Positions 27,554 through 35,997 of a DNA stretch of 59,551 nt are shown piece after piece. Position 1 is the stretch's first letter, and each line of letters begins with the position of its first letter. Source of the DNA: Rubritalea profundi. Its GTDB lineage: Bacteria > Verrucomicrobiota > Verrucomicrobiia > Verrucomicrobiales > Akkermansiaceae. Where the stretch lies: assembly GCF_002954445.1 (NCBI RefSeq), contig NZ_MQWA01000001.1:3619478-3679028 (forward strand). Reading direction: 5' to 3'. A model generated the notes under the pieces. The model did not search any database. It saw nothing but the letters and a program-made list of their open reading frames with translations, and was not told the origin of the DNA. The position numbers and the translations under genes are program-made.

Positions 27554-28207
27554 CTAGATAATTCTGTTCATGAGTCTTTTCTCTTCCTCTAGTGAGAGGT
27601 AACGCCACTTGCCGCTTTCGAGGTTGGTGTCGAGGTTGGGTTTGAAATTACCAATACCGACTCGTTTCAGCTCTAGGACTTTCAATGGGGTTCCAAATTT
27701 GGGGTCTTTCAGTGCCCCGAAAAGCCGGCGAATATGCCGATTCTTGCCCTCATCGATTTCTATCCTGAGTTTCGTTTTAGCTCCACCAGTGCCTTTTTTC
27801 TCAAGGCGAATAGCTTTCAGAAGATCTCCTGAGCTTTTCACGCCTTTCAGAGCTGCTGCAATATGTTCGTCTGTTACGTGGCCCCTGACCCAGATCTCGT
27901 ATGTCTTAATGCAATTACCTGGTGTGGTAAGCACGTCGCCGTATTTGCCGTTGGTTGTGAACAATAAAAGCCCCTTAGACTCTAGGTCAAGGCGACCGAC
28001 AGGCATCCACCCGTCACGAAACCCCCAATCGGGCAAAAGGTCATAGACCGTTTTTCTGCCAAGCTCGTCAGAGCGAGTGACCACATACCCCTTGGGCTTA
28101 TTGAGAGCTAATATTCTTTTTGAATTGATCGAGGATCTATCCAAGAGTTGTTTTTTACGAGCCATTAAATTATGCATAAATGGATTCAGGGAATCCGTAA
28201 ACTTCAA
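27554..28207 (-). CDS. Pseudouridine synthase, RsuA/RluB/E/F family
   Basis: It converts uridine to pseudouridine in rRNA. The conserved NKPKGYVVT, the catalytic motif GRLDLESKGLLLFT with its Asp, and the late KNRHIRRLFGAL are present. No N-terminal S4 RNA-binding domain is visible in the 217 residues, as in RluE. The extreme N-terminus (about 28 residues) is not conserved in the family, so a later start is possible. The exact target base cannot be named. Confidence 0.87.
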   Translation of the reverse strand: MKFTDSLNPFMHNLMARKKQLLDRSSINSKRILALNKPKGYVVTRSDELGRKTVYDLLPDWGFRDGWMPVGRLDLESKGLLLFTTNGKYGDVLTTPGNCIKTYEIWVRGHVTDEHIAAALKGVKSSGDLLKAIRLEKKGTGGAKTKLRIEIDEGKNRHIRRLFGALKDPKFGTPLKVLELKRVGIGNFKPNLDTNLESGKWRYLSLEEEKRLMNRII

Positions 28208-28692
28208 AATCTAGTCGATAATTCACTTAGGTTGGCTTTCAGCCAACTAACATTTTCTTGGGTAAACCTAGGCATGCGGCTGCGCCTTGGCCTAGGCTGG
28301 TATGATGTTCGCCGTTGGCGAAACTTTATAAGCTAGAGCCATTAGGGGTTCCTTTGCTGAAGTCACGTTTCTTCACGGTAGAATTGTTTCATCATGCTGG
28401 GAAAATCTGCATGAATCTGTGGGAGAAGTCACTGTGCTCCAATTAAGAATTAATAATTAAGAATGAACAAGATTTGGTACGGTCAGAACATAGGTGCATT
28501 TTTACTTGCTTGTCCTCATTCGTGAGATCTGTGTGGATTCGTGGTAGAGCTGTTTCATCAAGTAGGCCCTTTAGCGTCTTTCGTTTTTTTCGCGGAGGGT
28601 AAGTTTCATCAAGTAGGGAAGATTTGTGGTGGGTACATGTCCCAAGCCAGGTGGAGCAAAGAGGCTGGAAACGCTCTTCTAAGTGCCGTTAG
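28208..28692. other. Intergenic region with repeats and no gene
   Basis: About 480 bases without a supportable gene. It holds an inverted repeat GTTGGCT/AGCCAAC (28231-28247), an A/T-rich palindromic patch near 28440-28465, and a 15-base direct repeat (see 28552-28617). The look is that of decayed or repeat-rich spacer. Confidence 0.45.
28552..28617. repeat. Direct repeat GTTTCATCAAGTAGG
   Basis: Two exact 15-base copies at 28552-28566 and 28603-28617, with a related GTTTCATCA at 28386. The reverse complement of its core (TGATGAAAC) recurs in another intergenic region at 38089-38153. Function unknown. Confidence 0.55.
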
Positions 28693-28728
28693 AAAAAATC
28701 CTCACAGTCGGTTAGGACTGTGAGGATT
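28693..28728 (-). terminator. Rho-independent terminator after lysS
   Basis: AATCCTCACAGTC (28697-28709) pairs perfectly with GACTGTGAGGATT (28716-28728). Read on the minus strand the stem is followed by a run of T, 26 bases past the lysS stop, so it should end lysS transcription. Confidence 0.9.
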
Positions 28729-28754
28729 GGAAATCTTTAAATGCCAGCCACTGC

Positions 28755-30227
28755 CTACTTTTTCTTAAGCTGTGGGAAGAGGACGACGTCGCGGATGGTA
28801 GGGGCGCCTGTGAGCATCATGATGAGGCGATCTATTCCGATGCCGATGCCGCCTGCTGGTGGCATCCCTGATTCCATTGTTTCTACGAAGTCGTGGTCAA
28901 TGTTCTGAGTCTCGCCACCTGCTTGTGACTCGAAACGTTCGAGTTGCTGGATTGGGTCGTTGAGCTCAGAGTAACCTGGTGAGATCTCTTGGCCGTTGAT
29001 GATAAGCTCGTACACGTCGATCACCTTTGGGTTCTCTGTGTTGAGTTTAGCAAGTGGCACGAGCTCGCGGGCTACGTGAGTGACGAAACATGGATTGAAG
29101 GTGTGTTCTTCAACGAGCTTCTCGAACACCTGCTGAGATACTTCGTAGTCTTCCATCTCTGGGGAGACTTGCACGCCGAGTGCGTCGCATTTAGTCACGC
29201 GTTGCTCGTTAGTGAGGTCGAACCAGTCATCACCAGCGACATTCTTGATGAGGTCGTGGTACGGTGTGCGCGCCCATGGGCGGGAAAGGTCGATGGTGCG
29301 AACGTGTTCGCCATTCTCGTCCTTGTGCTCAATCTGAAGGCCACCACAGAATTTCTCTGCAAGGTGACAGGTCATTTCCTCCACGAGGTCAGCCATTTGT
29401 TCGAAGTCTGAGAATGCCCAGTAAGCTTCGAGCATGGTGAACTCTGGGTTGTGGCGACGGGAGATTCCCTCGTTACGGAAGTTACGGTTGAGTTCGAAAA
29501 TCTTGGTGAAGCCGCCACAGAGGAGGCGCTTGAGGTGAAGCTCAGGAGCAACACGAAGCGTGAGCGGCATATCGAGCGCATTGTGGTGCGTATCGAATGG
29601 CTTTGCCGCAGCACCACCAGCCACGCCGTGGAGCATTGGTGTCTCTACTTCGAGGAAGTCACGATCTTGTAGGAAATTGCGGATCTCAGCAACCATTTTT
29701 GAACGCTTGATGAAGAGATCAGCGCTGCTCTGGTTTGACATGAGGTCGAGGTGACGCTTGCGGTACTTTGTCTCGCGGTCACTCACACCGTGCCATTTGT
29801 CAGGCATTGGTCGGAGTGCTTTAGAAAGTACAGTGAGCTTAGCTACCTGAACAGATGGCTCGCCTTTGCCAGTGGTGAAGGTCTCGCCCTCAACACCAAC
29901 CCAGTCGCCCATGTCCATGAGCTTCCATGCTGCCCAGTCTGTTTCAGAGACACCTTTTTTATTGAGGTAGATCTGAATGCGGCCGTGCACGTCACCGATG
30001 GTGGCGAACACAGATTTCCCCATGTCGCGTATAGCGAGAAGACGCCCAGCAAGAGTCACCGGTTTCTCGTTCTCGAAAGTAGCTTTGAGCTCACCAGGAG
30101 TAGTGGTGACTTCAAATTTTGCTCCGTAGGGATCGATTCCCAACTCGCGGAGTTTGGCTAGTTTCTCGGTGCGAACTGCAATGAGTTCTGCTTCGGTGGA
30201 TTGTGGCTGCGTGTTCTGCTCGCTCAT
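28755..30227 (-). CDS. lysS: Lysyl-tRNA synthetase, class II
   Basis: Charges tRNA-Lys. The N-terminal OB-fold anticodon-binding domain (VTLAGRLLAIRDMGKSVFATI) is followed by a class II catalytic core with motif 2 (FRNEGISRRHNPEFTMLE) and motif 3 (GGIGIGIDRLIMML) near the C-terminus. Length (490 residues) is standard. It stands alone between its own terminator and an intergenic region of about 500 bases. Confidence 0.96.
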   Translation of the reverse strand: MSEQNTQPQSTEAELIAVRTEKLAKLRELGIDPYGAKFEVTTTPGELKATFENEKPVTLAGRLLAIRDMGKSVFATIGDVHGRIQIYLNKKGVSETDWAAWKLMDMGDWVGVEGETFTTGKGEPSVQVAKLTVLSKALRPMPDKWHGVSDRETKYRKRHLDLMSNQSSADLFIKRSKMVAEIRNFLQDRDFLEVETPMLHGVAGGAAAKPFDTHHNALDMPLTLRVAPELHLKRLLCGGFTKIFELNRNFRNEGISRRHNPEFTMLEAYWAFSDFEQMADLVEEMTCHLAEKFCGGLQIEHKDENGEHVRTIDLSRPWARTPYHDLIKNVAGDDWFDLTNEQRVTKCDALGVQVSPEMEDYEVSQQVFEKLVEEHTFNPCFVTHVARELVPLAKLNTENPKVIDVYELIINGQEISPGYSELNDPIQQLERFESQAGGETQNIDHDFVETMESGMPPAGGIGIGIDRLIMMLTGAPTIRDVVLFPQLKKK

Positions 30228-30752
30228 AGGCGGCGGAGACTACGGTGGAATGGTTGATTAGCAAGCCACAATTCAAGGGCTTGGAATGGCTGTTTAACGG
30301 TACGACAGGAGTCACTGGACCGTAAGCGCTGCTGACTCGTTTATTATTAGCGTCAAAATGGAAATTTATCTGAGAATGGCCATGGAATCTAAGGGACCCC
30401 GGCAACTAGCGTTGTTGGTGATGGTAAGAATTTCAAGCAAAGTTAGGCGTGATGACTGAGCTGATCCTATCCGTTAACAAAGAAGAACGAAGCCATATGC
30501 AGAATGGCATTCCAGCCTAAAGTGTGCTCCTATTGACTGGCGATAGATCAATCGCCTAAAATATACAAAAATCATGTGAGATCATATTATGTCAAATTCA
30601 TTATAGGGATCTATTATTTGATCTAATAGAGATAGCTGAGTCGTTATTCAGATTTTCTATCTCGATTCTTGCACTTTGCTAAGACTGAAGCGTAGAGTGT
30701 GTTGCTCGTTTCGACTATTGTAGTCGGCGGGCCTCTCAATCGATTAAGAATC
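30228..30752. other. Intergenic region, no gene seen
   Basis: About 520 bases between the divergent lysS and nitroreductase genes. No open frame, RNA gene or strong hairpin is convincing. It must hold the promoters of both genes. An in-frame TTG at 30699 would extend the nitroreductase by 18 residues that do not match the family. Confidence 0.4.
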
Positions 30753-31355
30753 ATGAATACCAAGGAAAATATTGAAACTCGCCGATCCACCAAACATTTC
30801 AATCCAGAGCGTGTGATGCCTAAAGAGGATCTAGCGGAACTTATCCGGTTAACTAAGCTAGCGCCGTCCTCCTTTAATATGCAAAATTACCGCTTGTTGG
30901 TGGTGCGTGATAAAGAACTCCGAAAGAAGATTCGTGCAGCTGCTTGGGATCAAGCTCATGTCACAGATGCTAGTGTCCTCTTTATTATGTGCGCTGACCT
31001 CAATGCTTACGATGCAAATCCAGAAGAATACTGGGGCCACGCACCAGAGGAAGTGCAGAATATTCTGGGGCCAATGATTAAGCCATTCTATGAGGGCAAT
31101 GATGAGCTCATCCGTGACGAGGCAAACCGCTCGACAGCGCTTGCTGGGATGACTCTTATGCTTGCCGCACGTGAGCTAGGTTACGATTCCTGTCCTATGA
31201 TTGGGTTTGATAAAGACGCTGTCTCAAAACTCGTCAACCTACCTGAAGGCATGATGTTAGGATTTATGATTCCAGTTGGGGAGCAAATCAAAGCGGCATG
31301 GGCTCGAGGTCCTAGATTGCCAGACGAGAAGGTGCTTATCTATGATCAATTCTAG
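30753..31355 (+). CDS. Nitroreductase-family FMN protein
   Basis: An FMN- and NAD(P)H-dependent oxidoreductase. The FMN-binding start RRSTKHFNPE, the LIRLTKLAPSSFNMQNYRL block and the later MLAARELGYDSCPMIGFD are typical. I chose ATG 30753 (MNTKENIETRRST), giving 200 residues; upstream codons do not fit. The natural substrate is unknown. Members reduce nitroaromatics, quinones or flavins. Confidence 0.88.
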   Translation: MNTKENIETRRSTKHFNPERVMPKEDLAELIRLTKLAPSSFNMQNYRLLVVRDKELRKKIRAAAWDQAHVTDASVLFIMCADLNAYDANPEEYWGHAPEEVQNILGPMIKPFYEGNDELIRDEANRSTALAGMTLMLAARELGYDSCPMIGFDKDAVSKLVNLPEGMMLGFMIPVGEQIKAAWARGPRLPDEKVLIYDQF

Positions 31356-31692
31356 GCGTTCACCATTTTTATGGACTCATAGCGGCTTTGATGTTCTGTG
31401 CTTTGACCTAGTCGCGGAGTGTCGAAAGCCGTAAGATCGAAAGTTTTATTAGCAAAGCCTAGTGGCTTTGTGAGTATGCGGGAATACGAGTCCTATTCTT
31501 TACTATGAAAATCGCGACCACGCGATGAGGATGGACTTTCGATATTCTAGAGCCTTGGACAATTTAAAGAGAATCTAAGGGCTGGAGTTTCTCTCTATAA
31601 AGCTAGAGTTCCCTATTTCCCGTTATAAATGGCTGTATTTATAGCCGATTTGAGTTGCAAAAAGTGGCTCAGACTGCTTTCAAAGCTGTGTA
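31356..31692. other. Intergenic region before thrS
   Basis: 337 bases without a gene. Two small inverted repeats are visible, AAAGCC/GGCTTT (31454-31469) and TATAAAT/ATTTATA (31624-31643), the latter about 50 bases before thrS. They might take part in control of the thrS mRNA, but neither resembles a known riboswitch or T-box. Confidence 0.35.
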
Positions 31693-33573
31693 ATGTCAGA
31701 TATCAAAGAGAGAAAATCGCTTGAGGAGCGTCACCAGATGAGTGACTTGGAACGTTTGCGTCACTCCTGTGCCCATGTGTTGGCGACGGCGATCATGCGT
31801 ATCTGGCCAGATGCCCAGCTTGCAGGCGGGCCTCCAGTTGACAATGGGTTCTACTACGACATGGAACTCAAGCACCGCATCACTCCAGACGATTTCGCAA
31901 AAATTGAGGCGGAGATGAAAAAGGTAGTGAAAGAGAATTCAAAGTTTGAGAGGGAAGTTGTGACTCGCGATGCAGCACTGCAACTCGCTAAGAGTGGTCG
32001 TCTCGGTGCTATTGCCGAGCGCGAAGTGGAGAGCAAATTTAAGACTGACCTGCTCGCTAGCATCCCTGAGGGTGAAGAGATTTCGATCTTTAAGAATAAT
32101 GATTTTTGGGACCTCTGTGCGGGTCCACACGTAGGACGTACAGGCAACTGTAAGGCATTCAAGGTAATGAGTGTGGCTTCGGCCTTCTACAAAGGTGATA
32201 AGGACAAAGAGAGCCTCCAGCGCGTCTACGGTACTTGTTTTAAAAATAAGACTGAGCTCACTGACCACTTAGAGAAGTTAGAAGAAGCTAAGAAGCGCGA
32301 CCACCGCCGTCTCGGCAAAGAACTCGGGCTTTTTACTATCGATGACGCAGTAGGGCAGGGACTTATCCTCTGGAAGCCAAAGGGCGCACTTGTGCGTCGT
32401 TCGCTTCAGGACTTCATCACTGAGCAACTTGACGCGCAGGGCTACAGCCAGGTGTACACTCCACACATTGGCAAGCTCAGCCTCTACCGTACCTCTGGTC
32501 ACTTCCCGTTCTATTCTGATAGCCAATTTCCTGCGATCCCTGATCGTGACGCGCTTGAGAAGCTTTCCGAAGAAGAGGCGAGCTGTTCAGTCCTAACCAA
32601 TGGTCTTTCCACTGGTGAGATCGAGGGCTACATGCTCAAGCCGATGAACTGCCCACATCACATCAAGATTTTTGACAGCGACCCGCACAGTTATCGTGAC
32701 CTTCCAGTGCGTCTTGCTGAGTTTGGTACCGTTTACCGTTGGGAGCAATCTGGAGAGCTCGGTGGCATGACGCGAGTCCGTGGATTTACTCAAGATGACG
32801 CTCACATTTTCTGTACTCCTGATCAAGTCGATGACGAGATCGCCAGCTGCCTAGACCTCGTGAAGAAGGTCCTCAGCACATTAGGTATGGAAGATTACCG
32901 AGTACGACTTTCTTTCTCAGATCCAGATTCCGACAAGTATGTCGGTACCCGTGAGGTTTGGGATAAAGCGGAAGCTTCCCTCAGACTAGCAGCTGAAAAC
33001 CTTGGGGTTGATTTCACTGTCGAGCTCGGAGAAGCAGCATTCTATGGCCCGAAGATCGACTTCGTGGTTAAAGATGTGATTGGTCGCGACTGGCAGCTTG
33101 GTACTGTCCAGCTCGATTTCAATCTGCCTGAGCGTTTTGACCTCACTTACGTTGGCTCCGACAATGGTCGTCACCGCCCAGTGATGATCCACCGTGCGCC
33201 ATTCGGATCGCTCGAACGCTTTGTCGGTCTACTGATTGAGCACTTCGAAGGGAAGTTCCCAACATGGCTTGCGCCTGAGCAGGTGCGCGTGTTGCCAATT
33301 TCAGATAAATACATCGAACATGCTGAAGCCGCAGCCAAGAAATTGACTGATATCGGCGCTCGCGTCAGCGTGGATCGTGCTTCTGAGAAATTAGGAGCTA
33401 AGATTCGTCTTGCAAGACTAGACAGAGTACCTTATATGCTGGTCATTGGCGCGCAAGAAGCAGAGTCTAACACTGTTTCTGTACGCCACAGAGATCGCAT
33501 GGATTTGGGTGCTCGACCACTCGATGAATTTATCAAAGATTTACACACTGAGATTAGTAGTCGCTCACTCTAA
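31693..33573 (+). CDS. thrS: Threonyl-tRNA synthetase
   Basis: Charges tRNA-Thr and edits mischarged Ser. The editing domain shows HSCAHVLATA and CAGPHV. The class II core has MLKPMNCPHHIKIF with zinc ligands, motif 2 (RVRGFTQDDAHIF) and motif 3 (HRAPFGSLERFVG). The C-terminal anticodon domain is present. The N-terminal TGS domain found in many ThrRS is missing, so the protein starts almost directly with the editing domain. There is also an insert of about 30 residues before MNCPHH (around residues 280-312). infC follows 55 bases later. Confidence 0.96.
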   Translation: MSDIKERKSLEERHQMSDLERLRHSCAHVLATAIMRIWPDAQLAGGPPVDNGFYYDMELKHRITPDDFAKIEAEMKKVVKENSKFEREVVTRDAALQLAKSGRLGAIAEREVESKFKTDLLASIPEGEEISIFKNNDFWDLCAGPHVGRTGNCKAFKVMSVASAFYKGDKDKESLQRVYGTCFKNKTELTDHLEKLEEAKKRDHRRLGKELGLFTIDDAVGQGLILWKPKGALVRRSLQDFITEQLDAQGYSQVYTPHIGKLSLYRTSGHFPFYSDSQFPAIPDRDALEKLSEEEASCSVLTNGLSTGEIEGYMLKPMNCPHHIKIFDSDPHSYRDLPVRLAEFGTVYRWEQSGELGGMTRVRGFTQDDAHIFCTPDQVDDEIASCLDLVKKVLSTLGMEDYRVRLSFSDPDSDKYVGTREVWDKAEASLRLAAENLGVDFTVELGEAAFYGPKIDFVVKDVIGRDWQLGTVQLDFNLPERFDLTYVGSDNGRHRPVMIHRAPFGSLERFVGLLIEHFEGKFPTWLAPEQVRVLPISDKYIEHAEAAAKKLTDIGARVSVDRASEKLGAKIRLARLDRVPYMLVIGAQEAESNTVSVRHRDRMDLGARPLDEFIKDLHTEISSRSL

Positions 33574-33614
33574 ACGAGTAGGCGCAACACAGGTCTCAAA
33601 TTTTCAATACCAAT

Positions 33615-33631
33615 AGGAGGATAAAACAATA
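33615..33631 (+). promoter_or_regulatory. infC ribosome-binding site with AUA start codon
   Basis: AGGAGG (33615-33620) lies 8 bases before ATA (33629-33631), which is followed in frame by GCA AAG CCA. No ATG occurs until 33671, which has no ribosome-binding site. Non-AUG starts (AUU, AUA, AUC) are known for infC and allow IF-3 to limit its own synthesis by rejecting the weak start codon. Confidence 0.85.
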
Positions 33632-34297
33632 GCAAAGCCAAAGAAGCCATATAAGAATCGTCGTCGTGATATGACGCGTGTGAATGAGTACATTCGTGCT
33701 CCCAAAGTACGTGTTGTGACTGACAAAGGAGAACTCATCGGTGTGATGAGTGCTCGTGAAGCAGTAACGAAAGCAAAAAGCATCGGTCTCGACCTCGTGG
33801 AGATCGCATCCAAAGCAGACCCACCAGTCTGTAAGGTTTGTGACTATGGCAAATACAAGTACGAGCAGGCAAAGTTGAAGAAGAGCAATCCTAAGACTAC
33901 GACTAAGCTGAAGGAAGTGAAATTCCGTGTACGCACAGAAGAGCACGACTATAACCTCAAATGTTCACGCATCGAGAATTTCCTCGAGGAAGGTAACAAG
34001 GTTAAAGTCCAGCTTCAGTTTCGTGGCCGTGAAAACGCACACAAGGACCTCGGTTTTGTTGTTCTCCAGCGTGTTGCTGGTGACATGACAGGCATGGCAA
34101 ACCTTGACCAGAAGCCTCGTCTTGCTGGTCGTGCGGTTACTATGCTTCTCTCACCACTTCCTAAAGAACAGCGTAAGCGTAAGTTCCAGATGGTGCACGG
34201 TGAGCTTATCGATGAAGATGACTTCGAAGACACTGAAGACATCGAGAACGCTGAGTTTGATGAGAAGGACGCGCCCGAAGAGGCAAAAGAGGTCTAG
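33629..34297 (+). CDS. infC: Translation initiation factor IF-3, AUA start
   Basis: IF-3 binds the 30S subunit and checks start codons. From the AUA at 33629 the protein begins MAKPKKPYKNRRRDMTRVNE, a normal IF-3 N-terminus. The N domain (VMSAREAVTKAKSIGLDLVEI), the linker and the C domain (LKEVKFRVRTEEHDYNLKCSR) follow. An acidic C-terminal tail of about 30 residues (DEDDFEDTED and beyond) is longer than in E. coli. Length from the AUA is 222 residues. The usual rpmI-rplT genes do not follow; a terminator and a minus-strand gene lie downstream. Confidence 0.95.
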   Translation: MAKPKKPYKNRRRDMTRVNEYIRAPKVRVVTDKGELIGVMSAREAVTKAKSIGLDLVEIASKADPPVCKVCDYGKYKYEQAKLKKSNPKTTTKLKEVKFRVRTEEHDYNLKCSRIENFLEEGNKVKVQLQFRGRENAHKDLGFVVLQRVAGDMTGMANLDQKPRLAGRAVTMLLSPLPKEQRKRKFQMVHGELIDEDDFEDTEDIENAEFDEKDAPEEAKEV

Positions 34298-34324
34298 CCC
34301 TCAGCGGTTTCTATAAGAAATTTC

Positions 34325-34361
34325 AACGGCTAATACGCAAATGCGTGTTAGCCGTTTTTTA
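34325..34361 (+). terminator. Rho-independent terminator after infC
   Basis: AACGGCTAA (34325-34333) pairs with TTAGCCGTT near 34348-34356, and inner bases TACGC/GCGTG extend the stem. A run of T follows. It lies 28 bases past the infC stop. Confidence 0.88.
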
Positions 34362-34423
34362 TACGAATAGCGATATAGGCACATGGAGTGTTTATCAAGC
34401 CATTGCGTAGTGGAATCTCTCGG

Positions 34424-34798
34424 TTAGAAGAAAAACCAGCGGATGAGCATGATGATTAGTGTTAGGTAGATGCTGCGCATGAGCCATTGGGAGCGTTTGC
34501 GGAGTCGGTCGGTGAGGGTGCTGATCTCGCTGAGATCGTTGGCTAATTTGGCTAGTATTTCTGACTGCTCAGTAATGATGTCATCACGGCGAGCGATCAT
34601 GTCACGCAGTTCTTGAAGCTGCTCCTCAGTGGTGAGTGCGGGATTGATGTCGATTGTGAGCGGTTCTTGAATTTGCTCTTTACTCCGCCAAGTTTGAATA
34701 TTCTTGTAGAGAGTGACCGCTTTGTCGCGGTGGTCATAGGCGAGCTTTGCCGCAGGTAGGAGCTTTGGAAGAAGCTTGATGAAAACAGGGATGGCCAT
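34424..34798 (-). CDS. Hypothetical coiled-coil protein with C-terminal membrane anchor
   Basis: A 124-residue protein of no recognised family. Residues about 55-100 are heptad-like (EEQLQELRDMIARRDDIITE, then ILAKLANDLSEISTL), suggesting a coiled coil. The last 20 residues (SIYLTLIIMLIRWFFF) are a membrane anchor. The N-terminus has a short amphipathic stretch. It is divergent from the methyltransferase gene. Confidence 0.65.
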   Translation of the reverse strand: MAIPVFIKLLPKLLPAAKLAYDHRDKAVTLYKNIQTWRSKEQIQEPLTIDINPALTTEEQLQELRDMIARRDDIITEQSEILAKLANDLSEISTLTDRLRKRSQWLMRSIYLTLIIMLIRWFFF

Positions 34799-34892
34799 GG
34801 AGGGAGATTACCTCAGATAGAGAATCTATCAACTCTGAGCTTTCTACAGAGATGGGCTTGCCCGCTGGTGGGCTTTGCTATAAGGCAAGGGA

Positions 34893-35468
34893 ATGCGCAA
34901 ACAAGGATTTGATGGAACAGCCCGTGACAACAAGCACGTACGAGGCAAAGGTGGTGGTGGACTAGCCTTAGGCGAGGACGCCATAGATACTATCCTTAGC
35001 AAGAGTGATAAGCCTTTCGTGCTCGTTCTCGACTGTGTCACCGACCCGCACAATCTAGGCGCGATCCTGCGTACAGCCGATGGAGCAGGAGTGGATGCGG
35101 TGATTGCTCCCAAAGATAAATCTGTAGGTCTCACTGAGACTGTTCAGAGAATCGCAGTAGGTGCTGCAGCGAGCGTGCCTTTCATACGCGTCACAAATCT
35201 TTCACGCACTATGAAAAAGCTGCAAAAAGAGCATGGAATCTGGCTAATAGGCACTAGTGATAAAGCCACACAAACACTTTATGACATGGACTTCAAAGGT
35301 CCTGTCGGTCTTGTGATGGGAGCTGAAGGTCCAGGTCTCAGACGCCTTACCGAAGAAAATTGCGACCTACTGATCGGAATTCCGATGGCTGGGAAAGTTG
35401 ATTGTCTCAACGTTTCAGTCGCCACAGGTGTTTGTCTCTACGAGGCGGTCCGCCAACGAGGCTTGTAA
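34893..35468 (+). CDS. rlmB: TrmH/RlmB-family SPOUT RNA methyltransferase
   Basis: A 2'-O-ribose methyltransferase of the SPOUT class. The three knot motifs are visible: [34 protein letters not shown] and [18 protein letters not shown]. It is 191 residues, shorter than E. coli RlmB, because the N-terminal substrate-recognition domain is reduced to about 30 residues. The target is therefore less certain. Gly2251 of 23S rRNA is the RlmB site, but a different rRNA or tRNA position is possible. Confidence 0.82.
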   Translation: MRKQGFDGTARDNKHVRGKGGGGLALGEDAIDTILSKSDKPFVLVLDCVTDPHNLGAILRTADGAGVDAVIAPKDKSVGLTETVQRIAVGAAASVPFIRVTNLSRTMKKLQKEHGIWLIGTSDKATQTLYDMDFKGPVGLVMGAEGPGLRRLTEENCDLLIGIPMAGKVDCLNVSVATGVCLYEAVRQRGL

Positions 35469-35489
35469 TACCATCTTCACAGTTATACT

Positions 35490-35651
35490 GGATCAATAGA
35501 AGTGTTCTGATTCTTTGTAGTTGCAGCGAAGCTGATTTTGAGAGGGCGAAACAATTTAGCAAGATTAGCTTCGTTAGTCGTCAGTTGCATAGCTCGCTAT
35601 GCGTCCTCCTTCCGCCTCGCTAATCTCACCATCTTGTTTCGCTATTGATCC
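35490..35651. repeat. Nested inverted-repeat element
   Basis: Four perfect inverted pairs are nested: GGATCAATAG (35490-35499) with CTATTGATCC (35642-35651), GCGAAACAA (35546-35554) with TTGTTTCGC (35634-35642), GATTAGC (35563-35569) with GCTAATC (35619-35625) and GCATAGC (35587-35593) with GCTATGC (35596-35602). The element has no open frame. It could be a small non-autonomous mobile element or a folded RNA. Confidence 0.6.
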
Positions 35652-35683
35652 ACTCTAACTATTCAAATGGTATAAGTAAAAGA

Positions 35684-35724
35684 ATGGCCAACAATGAAAC
35701 ATTGTTGGCCATAGATTTTTTTTG
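35684..35724. terminator. Strong hairpin, probably a bidirectional terminator
   Basis: ATGGCCAACAATG (35684-35696) pairs perfectly with CATTGTTGGCCAT (35700-35712) around a 3-base loop. A run of nine or so T lies on the plus side and a weaker T-rich run on the minus side. It stands 25 bases past the RRM gene on the minus strand and about 215 bases past rlmB on the plus strand, so it can serve both. Confidence 0.8.
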
Positions 35725-35736
35725 GAGAGTCGGCCT

Positions 35737-35973
35737 TTATTCAGATGACTTCACACGGATTTTGCTCTTTCCAAATTCTGATTGGTTGAGCTTTTTGATA
35801 GCAGCCAGAGCTTCATCTGTCTTTGGCATTTCAATGAAGCCAAAGCCTTTTGATTCACCCGTCTCTTTGTCTAAGACGAGGGTGCATTCTGTGACTGAGC
35901 CGAAGGCTGCGAATAGAACGTAGAGTTCTTTTTCCTTGGAGGTGCGAGCGAGATTTCTAACGAGAATTTTCAT
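35737..35973 (-). CDS. RNA-binding protein with one RRM domain
   Basis: A single RRM of 78 residues. RNP2 is ILVRNL at the N-terminus and RNP1 is KGFGFIEM near residue 43, both with the aromatic residues that stack on RNA bases. Small RRM proteins of this kind occur in cyanobacteria and Verrucomicrobia and are often cold-induced. No cold-shock element can be confirmed here. Confidence 0.9.
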   Translation of the reverse strand: MKILVRNLARTSKEKELYVLFAAFGSVTECTLVLDKETGESKGFGFIEMPKTDEALAAIKKLNQSEFGKSKIRVKSSE

Positions 35974-35997
35974 AGTTTATAATTGTATGGAGTTGAA

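Noticed and set aside
28440-28465. A/T-rich AATTAAGAATT patch as an origin of replication.
   Set aside because: No DnaA boxes or dnaA/gyrB/recF neighbours are present.
31624-31643. Inverted repeat before thrS as a possible T-box or riboswitch.
   Set aside because: No T-box sequence or specifier-loop layout could be found, and the stem is short and A/T-rich.
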